Assembly: GCF_001713395.1 (NCBI RefSeq)
Contig: NZ_CP016450.1
Span: forward strand, 3,048,001 to 3,112,000
DNA length: 64,000 bases
Source: Sinorhizobium sp. RAC02
Lineage (GTDB): Bacteria > Pseudomonadota > Alphaproteobacteria > Rhizobiales > Rhizobiaceae
Reading direction: 5' to 3'
The notes beneath the pieces were generated by a model that was not told the origin of the DNA, made no database searches, and saw only the letters and a list, made by a program, of their open reading frames with translations. Of the stretch, positions 43,900 through 53,876 are shown piece after piece. Each line of letters opens with the position of its first letter. Position 1 is the first letter of the stretch. Made by a program: the position numbers and the translations under genes.

Positions 43900-45372
43900 A
43901 TGTTCGGCAAACGCGGCAATGAAGGTTCCGGCAAGAGCGGCTTGGGTCAGGCGATCCCGGCCGTGCATGCGGTCGCCTCGACCTTGACGGCAGAACGGCC
44001 GGTCACCACGGCGCCGGCCGCGCAACCCGTTTTCGAGCCGGCCCCGCCGCCATCAGCGGCACCGGCGGCCCAGGCCCGGCGGCGCACGCCCCGCACGGAA
44101 GACTATTACGATACGAAGAGCCAGGTCTTCTCCGCGCTCATCGACACGATCGACCTGTCGCAACTCGCCAAGCTCGACACCGAGAGCGCACGTGAAGAAA
44201 TCCGCGACATCGTCAACGACATCATCACGATCAAGAGCTTCGCGATGTCGATCTCCGAGCAGGAAGAGCTGCTCGACGACATCTGCAACGACGTTCTCGG
44301 CTACGGCCCGCTGGAGCCGTTGCTGGCGCGCGACGATATTGCCGACATCATGGTGAATGGTGCGGGCAAGACCTATATCGAAGTGGCCGGCAAGGTGCAG
44401 GAATCGGAAATCCGCTTCCGCGACAATGCGCAGCTCCTCTCGATCTGCCAGCGCATCGTCAGCCAGGTCGGCCGTCGCGTCGACGAATCGAGCCCGATCT
44501 GCGACGCGCGCCTGCCGGACGGCTCGCGCGTCAACGTCATCGCTCCGCCGCTCGCCATCGACGGCACCGCGCTCACCATTCGTAAGTTCAAGAAGGACAA
44601 GCTGACGCTCGATCAGTTGGTCCGGTTCGGCTCGATCACGCCGGAAGGCGCGACGCTGCTCCAGATCATCGGCCGGGTGCGCTGCAACCTCGTCATTTCC
44701 GGCGGTACCGGCTCGGGCAAGACGACGCTGCTCAACTGCCTGACCAACTATATCGACCGCGACGAGCGCGTCATCACCTGCGAAGACTCGGCCGAACTCC
44801 AGCTGCAGCAGCCGCATGTCGTGCGTCTCGAAACCCGCCCGCCGAACATCGAAGGCGAAGGCGAGATCACCATGCGCGATCTCATCAAGAACTGCCTGCG
44901 TATGCGCCCCGAACGCATCATCGTCGGGGAAGTGCGTGGACCGGAAGTGTTCGACCTGCTCCAGGCGATGAACACCGGCCACGACGGCTCGATGGGCACG
45001 ATCCACGCCAACACGCCGCGCGAATGCCTTTCCCGTATGGAATCGATGATCGCCATGGGCGGCTATACGCTGCCGGCCAAGACCGTGCGCGAAATCATTG
45101 CCGGCTCCATCGACGTCATCATCCAGGCCTCGCGCCTGCGCGACGGGTCGCGCCGCATCACCCACATCACCGAAGTGGTCGGCATGGAAGGCGACGTCAT
45201 CGTCACCCAGGACCTGATGCGCTTCGAAATGGACGGCGAGGATGCGAACGGCCGCATTCTCGGCAAACATTCGGGCACGGGCATCGGCAAGCCGCATTTC
45301 TGGGACCGCGCGCGATATTTCAACGAGGACAAGCGCCTGGCGGCCACGCTCGACGCAATGGAAAAGCCGTAA
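43900..45372 (+). CDS. cpaF: Pilus assembly ATPase CpaF (TadA)
   Basis: A 490-residue hexameric secretion ATPase powering pilus extension and retraction. A variable Pro/Ala-rich N-terminus (residues 1-65) is followed by the helical N-domain, Walker [15 protein letters not shown] (about 267-280), the Asp box [18 protein letters not shown] and the Walker B region [14 protein letters not shown] with Asp/Glu, then MGTIHAN. It is followed by tadB after 18 bases. Confidence 0.94.
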   Translation: MFGKRGNEGSGKSGLGQAIPAVHAVASTLTAERPVTTAPAAQPVFEPAPPPSAAPAAQARRRTPRTEDYYDTKSQVFSALIDTIDLSQLAKLDTESAREEIRDIVNDIITIKSFAMSISEQEELLDDICNDVLGYGPLEPLLARDDIADIMVNGAGKTYIEVAGKVQESEIRFRDNAQLLSICQRIVSQVGRRVDESSPICDARLPDGSRVNVIAPPLAIDGTALTIRKFKKDKLTLDQLVRFGSITPEGATLLQIIGRVRCNLVISGGTGSGKTTLLNCLTNYIDRDERVITCEDSAELQLQQPHVVRLETRPPNIEGEGEITMRDLIKNCLRMRPERIIVGEVRGPEVFDLLQAMNTGHDGSMGTIHANTPRECLSRMESMIAMGGYTLPAKTVREIIAGSIDVIIQASRLRDGSRRITHITEVVGMEGDVIVTQDLMRFEMDGEDANGRILGKHSGTGIGKPHFWDRARYFNEDKRLAATLDAMEKP

Positions 45373-45390
45373 GGGGCAGGCGGGGCGCGG

Positions 45391-46401
45391 ATGTTCGGAC
45401 TGGATATCACCATCGTGGCGATCTTCGCGTTGGCGGCGCTCTCCACCGCTGGCCTTGCCTATGGCATTCTCTTCTCGCGCATAGAGGCGGCGAAGAAGAC
45501 CGAAAGCCGTGTGCGGCGAGTACAGTCGGCGGAAACCGACCAGTCCAAGGCGAAGGCCGCCCGCGACCGCATGCAGGAAATGTCGAAGCGCCGCAAATCG
45601 GTGCAGGATTCGCTGAAGGACCTCGAAAAGAAGCAGCAGGACCAGACGAAGCGGGCAGCCACATCACTGAAAGGGAAACTCGGCCAGACCGGTCATTCCA
45701 TCAGCGTCACGCAATTCTACCTGTTCAGCGCCCTGTTCGGCCTCTTTACCCTCGTGCTCAGTTTTCTCGCCGGTGCCGACATCCTCGTCTGCCTGGGCAT
45801 CGCCTTCATTGCTGCGGCCGGCTTTCCGCGCTGGGTCGTGGGCTTCCTGGTCAAGCGGCGACTGAACAAGTTCCTGGAGGAATTCCCCAACTCGCTGGAC
45901 GTGATGGTCCGCTCCATCAAGTCCGGCCTGCCGCTGACGGATGCGCTGCGCCTGATCGCCGCGGAAGGCCAGGAGCCGGTGAAGACCGAGTTCCGACGGA
46001 TCGTGGAATCCCAGCAGGTCGGCCTCAGCGTGCCGGAGGCCTGCGCGCGCATGTTCACCAGCATTCCGCTGCAGGAGGTGAATTTCTTCGCCATCGTCAT
46101 CGCCATCCAGAGCCAGGCCGGCGGCAACCTCTCCGAAGCGCTCGGCAATCTTTCCCGCGTGCTGCGCGAGCGGCGCAAGATGCGCTCCAAGGTCGCCGCG
46201 CTGTCGATGGAAGCAAAGGCCTCGGCCGCGATCATCGGGGCACTGCCCTTCATCGTCGCCACACTCGTTTACCTCACCTCGCCCGACTACATCATGATCC
46301 TGTTCACGGATTCGCGCGGCCACCTCATCCTCGGCCTTTCGGCCTTCTGGATGTCCATCGGCATCATGGTCATGCGCAACATGATCAATTTCGACATCTA
46401 A
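45391..46401 (+). CDS. tadB: Tad pilus inner-membrane platform protein TadB
   Basis: A 336-residue GspF-type protein. It has an N-terminal membrane helix, a charged coiled region (about residues 30-95, including KRRKSVQDSLKDLEKK), two central helices, the T2SSF domain (KFLEEFPNSLDVMVRSIKSGLPL; VPEACARMFTSIPLQEVNFF) and two C-terminal helices. With TadC it forms the platform driven by CpaF. Ten bases before tadC. Confidence 0.92.
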   Translation: MFGLDITIVAIFALAALSTAGLAYGILFSRIEAAKKTESRVRRVQSAETDQSKAKAARDRMQEMSKRRKSVQDSLKDLEKKQQDQTKRAATSLKGKLGQTGHSISVTQFYLFSALFGLFTLVLSFLAGADILVCLGIAFIAAAGFPRWVVGFLVKRRLNKFLEEFPNSLDVMVRSIKSGLPLTDALRLIAAEGQEPVKTEFRRIVESQQVGLSVPEACARMFTSIPLQEVNFFAIVIAIQSQAGGNLSEALGNLSRVLRERRKMRSKVAALSMEAKASAAIIGALPFIVATLVYLTSPDYIMILFTDSRGHLILGLSAFWMSIGIMVMRNMINFDI

Positions 46402-46411
46402 GGGGGCACGC

Positions 46412-47395
46412 GTGTCCGATCTCGTCGCAACGCTTACAGACCCCGCCGTCCTGCTGCCGGCCTTCGTGATGGTCGCGGTTCTCGCGACCTTCTACACGCT
46501 GGCGGCCCCCTATTTCGACCGCAGCGACCTCGAAAAGCGCATGAAATCCGTCTCGCTCGAACGCGACCAGATGCGGGCGCGCGAACGGGCGCGCCTGAAT
46601 GCCGAGGGCGTACAAAGCAAGGCATCGCTACGCGCGCAGCATAACGTCTCGGTGCGCCGCGTCGTCGACCGGCTCAACCTGCGTGGCGCGCTGGTCGATG
46701 CAAACACGATGAACCGGTTGCGCCAGGCCGGCTATCGCTCCCAGAACGCACTCAACGTCTTCCTTTTCGCGCGTTTCGTGCTGCCCTTCGTCTTTCTCGC
46801 CGTCGGCGCCTTCTACATCTTCTACCTCGGCTTTCTCGGCGACAAACCCTTCCCGATGCGAGTCCTGGCGACGGTGGTGATCGCCTATATCGGCTTTTAC
46901 GCGCCGAACATCTTCGTCTCCAACCAGGTGGGCAAGCGGCAGAAATCGATCCGCCGGGCCTGGCCCGATGCGCTCGACCTCATGCTGATCTGCGTGGAAT
47001 CGGGTATTTCCATCGAAGTCGCCTTCAAACGCGTGGCCGACGAAATCGCCATGGCATCGCCGGAGCTTGCCGAAGAACTGGTGCTGACGACGGCGGAACT
47101 CTCCTTTCTTCAGGAGCGGCGCGCAGCCTATGAAAACCTCGGCACACGCACCGGCCTCGACACGGTGAAGTCCGTCACGCAGGCGCTTATCCAGGCGGAG
47201 CGCTACGGCACACCGCTCGCCCAGGCGCTGCGGGTGCTTGCGCAGGAATGCCGCGACCAGCGCATGAACGAGGCGGAAAAGAAGGCGGCCGCCCTTCCGC
47301 CGAAACTCACCGTGCCGATGATCCTGTTCTTCCTGCCCGTACTGGTCGCCGTCATTCTCGGCCCCGCCGGCATCCAGGTCTCCGACCGGTTCTGA
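46412..47395 (+). CDS. tadC: Tad pilus inner-membrane platform protein TadC
   Basis: A 327-residue T2SSF-domain protein paired with TadB. RRAWPDALDLMLICVESGISIEVAFKRVADEI (about residues 182-213, in part) and the C-terminal KLTVPMILFFLPVLVAVILGPAGIQV are typical. GTG start at 46412 with GGGGG ahead. It is the last plus-strand gene of the pilus operon; a bidirectional terminator follows after 21 bases. Confidence 0.92.
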   Translation: MSDLVATLTDPAVLLPAFVMVAVLATFYTLAAPYFDRSDLEKRMKSVSLERDQMRARERARLNAEGVQSKASLRAQHNVSVRRVVDRLNLRGALVDANTMNRLRQAGYRSQNALNVFLFARFVLPFVFLAVGAFYIFYLGFLGDKPFPMRVLATVVIAYIGFYAPNIFVSNQVGKRQKSIRRAWPDALDLMLICVESGISIEVAFKRVADEIAMASPELAEELVLTTAELSFLQERRAAYENLGTRTGLDTVKSVTQALIQAERYGTPLAQALRVLAQECRDQRMNEAEKKAAALPPKLTVPMILFFLPVLVAVILGPAGIQVSDRF

Positions 47396-47416
47396 TCGAA
47401 CCAGTGCTCAAGAAAA

Positions 47417-47445
47417 AGCCCCGGTCGAGACTATCGGCCGGGGCT
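47417..47445. terminator. Bidirectional terminator between tadC and tadD-like gene
   Basis: A 12-bp stem with one G-T pair (47417-47428 with 47434-47445) and a 5-base loop is preceded by five A, giving a T tract on the minus strand. It lies between two convergent genes and can serve both. Confidence 0.8.
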
Positions 47446-47473
47446 AAGTTTGTGCTTGGGAGGCACTTCGGGT

Positions 47474-48289
47474 TCAGTTCGTGTTGCCGCTGTCGTCGGC
47501 GGCGAGCTTCTTCCAGGAATTCTGCTGCGTCAGCATGGAGCGCAGATAAGTGACGTTCGCCTCGGCCTGTTCGGCGGTCAGTTCCTGCCGGGCAATGGTT
47601 TCCGCTTCCTGGAAACGACCCTGCAGGCCGATCGCAAGCGCGAGGTTCTGGCGCACGCTGCTGTCGGCGCCGGGCTGGGCTGCCGCGTTGCGCAGATAGG
47701 TCTCGGCGGTCTTCAGATCCCTGGCCAGCAGGTAGGACATGCCGAGATTGGAGAGAACCGAGGATTCGTTCGGGTTGATATCGAGCGCTTCGCGGTAGCG
47801 CTCCCGGGCATCGCCGGCGCGGCCAAGCTGATCGAGGATCGCGCCTTCCGCCGATTTCAGCCTCCAGTCCGGCCGGTCCGGCGTCTGGGCGCGCAGGATG
47901 GTGTTCAACGCCTGCTCGAGCTGGCCGGCAGCGGCCTGTGCCTTACCATAGGCCGCAAGCACGGTGCGGTCGTTCGGATTGTTGATGGCCACCTGCTGCA
48001 TGACGGCGAGCGCCTGGTCGTTGCGACCGTTCATGCGCAGCACGTTGGCATAGTTCATGCCGACGGCGCGGTCCTTCGGGTTCTTTTCATAGGCGCGGCC
48101 GATCGTCTCCGCGGCACCGCGCAGTTCCGTCGCGTTCATCTCGCCGACCGGCTTCGACAGTTTCGGGATGGAGCCGGTGGTAAGGTTGCTCTTGCCCGCA
48201 CAGCCCGCCACCGCAACGGCAACCGCAACAAGGGCAGCACCGCGCAAAAACCGCGAACGAAGCGATGAATGTGTGACGGAAGCAGCCAT
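47474..48289 (-). CDS. TadD-like tetratricopeptide lipoprotein
   Basis: A 271-residue outer-membrane lipoprotein. After a basic N-terminus the lipobox VAGC appears at about residues 28-31, and four to five TPR-like repeats follow (NPKDRAVGMNYANVLRMNGRNDQAL; NPNESSVLSNLGMSYLLARD, in parts). TadD assists secretin assembly in Tad systems. The ATG at 48289 has GGGGA six bases upstream; an earlier start at 48406 would bury the signal peptide. It is on the opposite strand to the other pilus genes. Confidence 0.85.
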   Translation of the reverse strand: MAASVTHSSLRSRFLRGAALVAVAVAVAGCAGKSNLTTGSIPKLSKPVGEMNATELRGAAETIGRAYEKNPKDRAVGMNYANVLRMNGRNDQALAVMQQVAINNPNDRTVLAAYGKAQAAAGQLEQALNTILRAQTPDRPDWRLKSAEGAILDQLGRAGDARERYREALDINPNESSVLSNLGMSYLLARDLKTAETYLRNAAAQPGADSSVRQNLALAIGLQGRFQEAETIARQELTAEQAEANVTYLRSMLTQQNSWKKLAADDSGNTN

Positions 48290-48363
48290 GATCAGTCCCC
48301 GAAGCGATTTCCGCGTGCCGCGGCGGTTAGGAATCACGCCGCAATCTCCGCTCAAGCAATAAT

Positions 48364-48379
48364 CTGTTAACCCTAACAG
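48364..48379. promoter_or_regulatory. Inverted repeat CTGTTA-ACCC-TAACAG
   Basis: Perfect 6-bp arms with a 4-base spacer lie in the divergent region between the tadD-like gene and the aminopeptidase gene. A TTAA-containing sequence (TTAACCC, GTTAAT) is included. It may be a regulator site; the protein is unknown. Confidence 0.35.
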
Positions 48380-48447
48380 AGTGTTAATTGCCCGATTCGA
48401 GAGCACTTCCGCTGATTTTGCTCCAACGCTTGCCCAAAGGTTCCGAC

Positions 48448-49839
48448 ATGGCCCCCTTCCAGTTCATCGACCGGCCCTCTCCCTTCAATACGAAGAACGG
48501 CAAGACGCTGCCGATCTTCGCCATCACGCCCGCCCATATCGAGACCGGGACGATCGACCCGATCGCGCTCGACTGGGCCAAGAAGGCCGGTTTCAAGGCC
48601 GATTCCGGTGCGCTCCTGATGGTGCCCACGGCGGATGGGCATCTCGGCGGCGCCCTGTTCGGGCTTGGCAAGAACCCGTCCGACGCCCCCTTCCTGAGCG
48701 GCAAGCTCGCCCGTGCGCTGCCGGCCGGCGACTGGCATATCGAGACCGCGCCGCTGACGGCAAACCGCCTGGCGCTCGGCTACGGCCTCGGCAGCTACCG
48801 CTTCGAGCGCTACAAGGCCTCGACCTCGGAAGCGCCGACGCTGCTCATCCCGAGTGACGCGGATGCCACCGACATCAAGCGCCAGCTTGCCGGTGTCTTC
48901 CTTGCCCGCGACCTCATCAACACGCCGACCAACGACATGGGCCCGGAAGCGATGGAGGACGTTTTCCGCGCGCTCGGCGAACACTACAAGGCGAAGGTCT
49001 CCGTCATCACCGGCGACGACCTGCTCAAGCAGAACTTCCCGCTCGTCCACACGGTCGGCCGCGCCTCGGCGCAGGCGCCGCGCCTGCTCGAACTGCGCTG
49101 GGGCAAGAAGGGCCACAAGCGCGTGACGCTCGTCGGCAAGGGTGTCACCTTCGATACCGGCGGCCTCGACATCAAGCCTGCCTCCTCCATGCTTCTCATG
49201 AAGAAGGACATGGGCGGTGCGGCCAACGTCATGGGCCTTGCCTTGATGATCATGGACGCCAAGCTGAAGGTGGACCTGCGCTTGCTGGTTCCCGTCGTCG
49301 AGAACTCGATCTCCGCCAACGCCTTCCGCCCCGGTGACATCTACAGGAGCCGCAAGGGCCTGACGGTACAGATCGACAACACCGACGCCGAAGGCCGCCT
49401 GATCCTTGCCGACGCGCTCGCCTATGCCGACGAGGAGGATGCCGATCTCATCATCGACATGGCGACACTGACCGGGGCTGCCCGCGTGGCGCTCGGGCCA
49501 GACCTGCCGCCGTTCTTCACCGACGACGACGACCTTGCCCATGATCTCACCGAGGCGAGCCTGACCGTCGACGATCCGATGTGGCGCATGCCGCTCTATA
49601 TGGGCTACGACAAGGACGTGTCCGCCCGTATCGCCGACCTCACCAACGCCCCTTCGGGCGGCATGGCGGGCTCGATCACGGCAGCGCTCTTCCTGAAGCG
49701 GTTCGTCACGCGCAACAAGCATTGGGCGCATTTCGACATCTATGGCTGGGCGCAGGCCGAGCGGCCGCATTCGCCGATCGGCGGCGAGGCGCAGGCGATC
49801 CGCGCGCTCTACCACCACCTGCGCAAGGGGACCGCCTGA
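48448..49839 (+). CDS. Leucyl aminopeptidase family protein (M17)
   Basis: A 463-residue M17 metallopeptidase removing N-terminal residues from peptides. The metal-binding signatures are VGKGVTFDTGGLDIKPASSM and the family signature NTDAEGRLILADAL; DMATLTGAARVALG follows. The macro-like N-domain is short compared with PepA, so this belongs to the Pseudomonas/rhizobial PepB-like branch. ATG at 48448 with AAAGG upstream. It may act on peptides imported by the Yej system nearby. Confidence 0.9.
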   Translation: MAPFQFIDRPSPFNTKNGKTLPIFAITPAHIETGTIDPIALDWAKKAGFKADSGALLMVPTADGHLGGALFGLGKNPSDAPFLSGKLARALPAGDWHIETAPLTANRLALGYGLGSYRFERYKASTSEAPTLLIPSDADATDIKRQLAGVFLARDLINTPTNDMGPEAMEDVFRALGEHYKAKVSVITGDDLLKQNFPLVHTVGRASAQAPRLLELRWGKKGHKRVTLVGKGVTFDTGGLDIKPASSMLLMKKDMGGAANVMGLALMIMDAKLKVDLRLLVPVVENSISANAFRPGDIYRSRKGLTVQIDNTDAEGRLILADALAYADEEDADLIIDMATLTGAARVALGPDLPPFFTDDDDLAHDLTEASLTVDDPMWRMPLYMGYDKDVSARIADLTNAPSGGMAGSITAALFLKRFVTRNKHWAHFDIYGWAQAERPHSPIGGEAQAIRALYHHLRKGTA

Positions 49840-49872
49840 TACGAGCCGCTTCCCTTCGGGGAAACGATACGG

Positions 49873-49890
49873 TAGCGTAACGAAACGCTA
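49873..49890. promoter_or_regulatory. Inverted repeat TAGCGT-N6-ACGCTA before MarR gene
   Basis: Perfect 6-bp arms with a 6-base spacer end six bases before the MarR start codon. The position suits autoregulation by the MarR dimer, but nothing else confirms it. Confidence 0.4.
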
Positions 49891-49896
49891 ACGCAA

Positions 49897-50313
49897 ATGC
49901 GGGACAACTGGTCTGGACCGCCTTCGTGGAAGGCGGACAGGCTTTTCAGGCCCGGAGGCGCCGTGCCGCTCGATCTGACCCCATCGCAGGCGCTCGGCCT
50001 CTGGCACGAGGTGACGTCGCAGCAGGTGCAGCAGGATGGTCGTGACCTGACGCTGCGCCAACTCGCCATCCTGCTCGAAATCTACCTCGTGCCGCCGCCG
50101 CATACGGTGCGCGGGCTGGCGTCCAAACTCGGCGTCACCAAGCCGGTCATCACCCGCGCGCTGGACACGATGGGGGACCTCGGCCTCGTCACCCGCATGC
50201 GCGACGACCGCGACCGCCGCAATGTCATCATCAAGCGCACCGTGGATGGCGCGCTCTATCTCGAACGCCTGGGCGATCTCATCATCGCCCGGGGCCGCGC
50301 CCAGACCGCTTGA
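49897..50313 (+). CDS. MarR family transcriptional regulator
   Basis: A 138-residue winged-helix protein: LTLRQLAILLEIYLVPPPHTVRGLASKLGVTKPVITRALDTMGDLGLVTRMRDDRDRRNVIIKRT (about residues 50-115) is the full MarR DNA-binding domain in pattern. The ATG at 49897 has no strong ribosome site (an ATG-like alternative would be the GTG at 49963). The NlpC/P60 gene starts 22 bases after, so they are probably co-expressed and the regulator may control it. Confidence 0.8.
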   Translation: MRDNWSGPPSWKADRLFRPGGAVPLDLTPSQALGLWHEVTSQQVQQDGRDLTLRQLAILLEIYLVPPPHTVRGLASKLGVTKPVITRALDTMGDLGLVTRMRDDRDRRNVIIKRTVDGALYLERLGDLIIARGRAQTA

Positions 50314-50335
50314 GCCAAACCGTAGGACCAGACCG

Positions 50336-51190
50336 ATGAACGCCCTGCCCGACCGCCGCCTCAACGCCTACCGTCCGGATCTCGCCGACGAGGCCCTGCG
50401 CGGCACCGTCACGGCAGACCGCTACGTGACGGGCACGCCGGCACGCGTGGTCCTGCCCATCGCCGCCCTTCGGCCCCGGCCGGAGAGCAGCGCCGGCATC
50501 GATACGGAACTGCTGTTCGGCGAAGTCGTGCGTGTCCTCGACCGGGCAGAGGGCTGGGCCTGGGTAAAGTCCGATTTCGACGGCTATGTCGGCTATCTGC
50601 CGGACACGGCACTCGATGCAGGCAACGCCGCCGCGACCCACGTCGTCGCGGTGCCGCGCACCTTCGCCTATTCCGGCCCCGACCTCAAAACGCCCGCCGC
50701 CTTTGCCCTGTCGATTGGAAGCCGGCTAACGATCATCGGCGAGAGCGAAACGCGCGGCACGCGATATCTCACATTGGCGGGTGGGCAGTCCTTGGTGGCC
50801 GGCCATTGCCTGGCCATCGGCGAGACGGCAGGCGACGACTATGTCGCCATCGCTTCCCGTTTCCTCGAAACGCCCTATCTCTGGGGCGGGCGCTCCGGCT
50901 TCGGCCTCGATTGCTCGGCTCTCGTACAGCTGTCGATGATGATGACAGGCCGGACGGCACCGCGCGATTCCGACATGCAGGCTGCCGGCCTCGGCACGCC
51001 GATCGAACGCGATGCGCTGCGTCGCGGCGACCTGGTCTTCTGGAAGGGCCATGTGGCGATCATGGAAGACGAAAAAACCATCCTCCACGCCAACGGCCAC
51101 ACGATGAGCGTGGCACGCGAGGGCCTGGATGCGGCCATCGAGCGTATCGGCTGGCTCTATCAGCAGCCGACGGGTTACCGGCGGCCCTGA
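50336..51190 (+). CDS. NlpC/P60 family peptidoglycan hydrolase with SH3 domains
   Basis: A 284-residue cysteine peptidase, expected to cut peptide stems (gamma-D-Glu-diamino acid type) of murein. Two bacterial SH3-like segments (about residues 22-95 and 105-160; FGEVVRVLDRAEGWAWVKSDFDGYVGYLP in part) precede the catalytic domain with Cys193 (GFGLDCSALVQ), His239 (WKGHVAIM) and His251 (ILHANGH). No signal peptide is evident, so it may act on imported muropeptides in the cytoplasm; related rhizobial proteins share this feature. Confidence 0.88.
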   Translation: MNALPDRRLNAYRPDLADEALRGTVTADRYVTGTPARVVLPIAALRPRPESSAGIDTELLFGEVVRVLDRAEGWAWVKSDFDGYVGYLPDTALDAGNAAATHVVAVPRTFAYSGPDLKTPAAFALSIGSRLTIIGESETRGTRYLTLAGGQSLVAGHCLAIGETAGDDYVAIASRFLETPYLWGGRSGFGLDCSALVQLSMMMTGRTAPRDSDMQAAGLGTPIERDALRRGDLVFWKGHVAIMEDEKTILHANGHTMSVAREGLDAAIERIGWLYQQPTGYRRP

Positions 51191-51256
51191 TTCCCGCAGC
51201 ATCTCTATTCCGTCGTGCTGGACGTGATCCGGCAAGGCGGGAGAAAAGTCGAAGTA

Positions 51257-52216
51257 TTAATAGCCGGCGCTGCGATCCACGAGATACTCCAGCGGCTTGC
51301 CGCTTTCGAGCCGTTCGATCTGGCCGGCGACGTGGCGGAAGAGTGCTACAACGTCCGAGGCGGCCGCCGCATGCGGCGTGATGAAAACCTTGTCCATCGA
51401 CCAGAGCGGGCTTTCGAGCGGCAGCGGTTCCTGTTCGAAGACATCGAGCGAGGCGCCGCGCAGCGTGCCGTCATTAAGGCTGGCGACGATATCCGCTTCC
51501 ACCTGGCTGCCGCCACGGCCGGCATTGATGAAGACCGGAGCACCGAACGGCCCCTTGCGGCTGAGACGGGTGAAGAGGCCGGTGTTGAAGATGCCCTTGG
51601 TGTCGGGCGTCAGCGGCAACAGGCCGACGAGGATGTCCGTTTTCGCAAGGAATGCGTCGAGGCCGCTCGCATCGAAGGTCTCGAAACCGTCGACCTGCTT
51701 GCGGCTGCGCGACCAGCCGATGACGTTGAAGCCGAGCGCCTTCAGCTTCGCCGCCGCATCCTGCCCGAGCACGCCGAACCCCATGACGCCGACGGTGAGT
51801 TCCTTCGCCTCCGGCTGAACGAGTTCGCGCCACACGCGCTTCTGGCGCTGCGCCTCGTAGGCCTGGTGCTGGCGCAGATGCAGCAGGCACTGCATGACGA
51901 TCCATTCGCTCATGCGCGTCGTCAGCGTCTCGTCGACGAAACGGACGAGCGGAACGTCCGGCAGGCCGGGCAGCGTCAGCACATGATCGACGCCTGCGCC
52001 GCCGGAGAAGACGACCTTGAGGTCCTTTGCACGCGAAAAGAGATCGGCGCCCGGCTTCCACACCACGGCATAGTCGATGCCGGAGAGACCGCGCTTGCGG
52101 CTTGCCGGATGCAACAGGTTGATCACCTCGCGATCGGGAAAGGCGCCTTTGAGCGCTGCCGCAACCTGCTCCTGATCGAATTTTAGATCGATGATGACCG
52201 GGCTTTTCGTCTGCAT
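51257..52216 (-). CDS. ghrA: Glyoxylate/hydroxypyruvate reductase A
   Basis: A 319-residue D-isomer 2-hydroxyacid dehydrogenase reducing glyoxylate and hydroxypyruvate with NADPH. GVMGFGVLGQDAAAKLKALGF is the Rossmann loop, GWSRSRKQ gives the NADPH preference, and INAGRGGSQVEADI and PLWSMDKVFITPHAAA carry catalytic Arg/Glu/His parts. It begins 25 bases after yejF in the same direction and may be co-transcribed, though no functional link is evident. Confidence 0.9.
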   Translation of the reverse strand: MQTKSPVIIDLKFDQEQVAAALKGAFPDREVINLLHPASRKRGLSGIDYAVVWKPGADLFSRAKDLKVVFSGGAGVDHVLTLPGLPDVPLVRFVDETLTTRMSEWIVMQCLLHLRQHQAYEAQRQKRVWRELVQPEAKELTVGVMGFGVLGQDAAAKLKALGFNVIGWSRSRKQVDGFETFDASGLDAFLAKTDILVGLLPLTPDTKGIFNTGLFTRLSRKGPFGAPVFINAGRGGSQVEADIVASLNDGTLRGASLDVFEQEPLPLESPLWSMDKVFITPHAAAASDVVALFRHVAGQIERLESGKPLEYLVDRSAGY

Positions 52217-52241
52217 GCTGGTTCCTGCTACTGGCTGCCGA

Positions 52242-53876
52242 TTATTGGCTGATTGTCTCGCTTCTGACGGCCTCGAGATTGAAGGCAGCGGCCATCAGCG
52301 CCTTGGTATAGGCCTCGCTCGGCCGTTCGATGACGTCCTTCGCCGACCCCTTCTCGACCACGCGCCCGCCGCGCATGACGATGATGTCATTGGCAAGTGC
52401 GCGCACGACCTTCAGGTCGTGGCTGATGAAGAGATAAGCGAGATTGTGCTTCACCTGGAGATCGCGCAGCAGCTCGACGACCTGCGCTTGCACGCTCATA
52501 TCGAGTGCCGAGGTCGGTTCGTCGAGCATGACGAATTCCGGCTTCAGCACCATGGCGCGGGCGATCGCGATGCGCTGGCGCTGGCCGCCGGAAAATTCAT
52601 GCGGGTAGCGCCAGCGGGTCGTCGGGTCGAGCCCGGTTTCTTCCAGCGCGGAGGCGACGCGATGGTCGCGCTCAGCCTCCGACAGCGAGGGCTCGTGGAT
52701 CTTCAAGCCTTCCGCCACTATATCGGCGACCGACATGCGCGGCGACAGCGAGCCGAAGGGATCCTGGAAGACGATCTGCATGCGCCGCCGCAGCGGCCGC
52801 ATCTCGCCGAAGGAATGGCTCGCTATATCCTGGCCGACGAAAGCGATGCGGCCCTTCGATGCTATAAGGCGGGTCAGCGCGAGGCCGAGCGTCGTCTTGC
52901 CGGAGCCGGATTCGCCGACCACGCCGAGCGTATGGCCGGCACGCAACTTGAGATCGATGCCATCCACCGCCTTCACATGGTCCACGACGCGGCGCAGGAA
53001 GCCGGCCTTGATCGGGAACCAGACCTTGACGTCCTCCGCTTCCATGATGATCGGCTGGCTGTCATCGCCCGGCCTCGGCAGGCCCTTCGGCTCGGAGGCG
53101 AGCAGGTGGCGCGTATAGGCATGCTGCGGGTTGGAGAAGATTTCCTCCACCGGACCGGTCTCGACAATCTTGCCCTTGGTCATCACGCAGACCCGGTCGG
53201 CAAATTTTTTGACGATGCCGAGATCGTGGGTGATGAAGAGCATGGACATGCCGTGCTCTTCCTTGAGGTTTTTCAAGAGCGCCAGGATCTGCGCCTGCAC
53301 GGTGACGTCGAGCGCCGTGGTCGGCTCGTCGGCGATCAGCAGTTCCGGGCGGTTGGCGAGCGCCATGGCGATCATGACGCGCTGGCGCTGGCCGCCGGAC
53401 AGCTCGTGCGGATAGGCGGCCAGCCGCTTTTCCGGCTCGCGGATGCCGACCTGATTGAGCAGTTCGAGAATGCGGGTGCGGGCGGCGGCGCCCTCGATGC
53501 CCTGGTGCAGTTCGAGGATCTCGCCGATCTGCCGCTCGATCGAATGCAGCGGGTTGAGCGAGGTCATCGGCTCCTGGAAGATCATCGTGACGTCGTTGCC
53601 GCGCACGTTGCGCAGTTCGGCATCCGACGCCTTCAGCAGGTCCTTGCCGTTGAAGACGATCTCGCCGGACGGGTGGCTGGCTGCGGGATAGGGCAGCAGC
53701 CGCAGGATGGAATTGGCCGTCACCGACTTGCCCGAGCCGGATTCGCCGACCAGTGCCACGACCTCGCCGCGACGGATGTCGAAGGAGACATGGTCGACGG
53801 CGGTCGAAGTGTTGCCGCCCTGGTGGAAGGCGACCGAGAGATCGCGGACGGAGAGGATGGTTTCGGGAGCGCTCAC
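52242..53876 (-). CDS. yejF: Peptide/muropeptide ABC importer ATP-binding protein YejF
   Basis: A 544-residue protein with two complete ATPase domains of the oligopeptide type. Walker A sites are GESGSGKSV (about residues 40-48) and GESGSGKTT (about 318-326), each followed by an LSGGQRQR or FSGGQRQR signature and [12 protein letters not shown] or [12 protein letters not shown]alker B. Start is GTG at 53876, overlapping the permease gene by four bases. Confidence 0.92.
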   Translation of the reverse strand: MSAPETILSVRDLSVAFHQGGNTSTAVDHVSFDIRRGEVVALVGESGSGKSVTANSILRLLPYPAASHPSGEIVFNGKDLLKASDAELRNVRGNDVTMIFQEPMTSLNPLHSIERQIGEILELHQGIEGAAARTRILELLNQVGIREPEKRLAAYPHELSGGQRQRVMIAMALANRPELLIADEPTTALDVTVQAQILALLKNLKEEHGMSMLFITHDLGIVKKFADRVCVMTKGKIVETGPVEEIFSNPQHAYTRHLLASEPKGLPRPGDDSQPIIMEAEDVKVWFPIKAGFLRRVVDHVKAVDGIDLKLRAGHTLGVVGESGSGKTTLGLALTRLIASKGRIAFVGQDIASHSFGEMRPLRRRMQIVFQDPFGSLSPRMSVADIVAEGLKIHEPSLSEAERDHRVASALEETGLDPTTRWRYPHEFSGGQRQRIAIARAMVLKPEFVMLDEPTSALDMSVQAQVVELLRDLQVKHNLAYLFISHDLKVVRALANDIIVMRGGRVVEKGSAKDVIERPSEAYTKALMAAAFNLEAVRSETISQ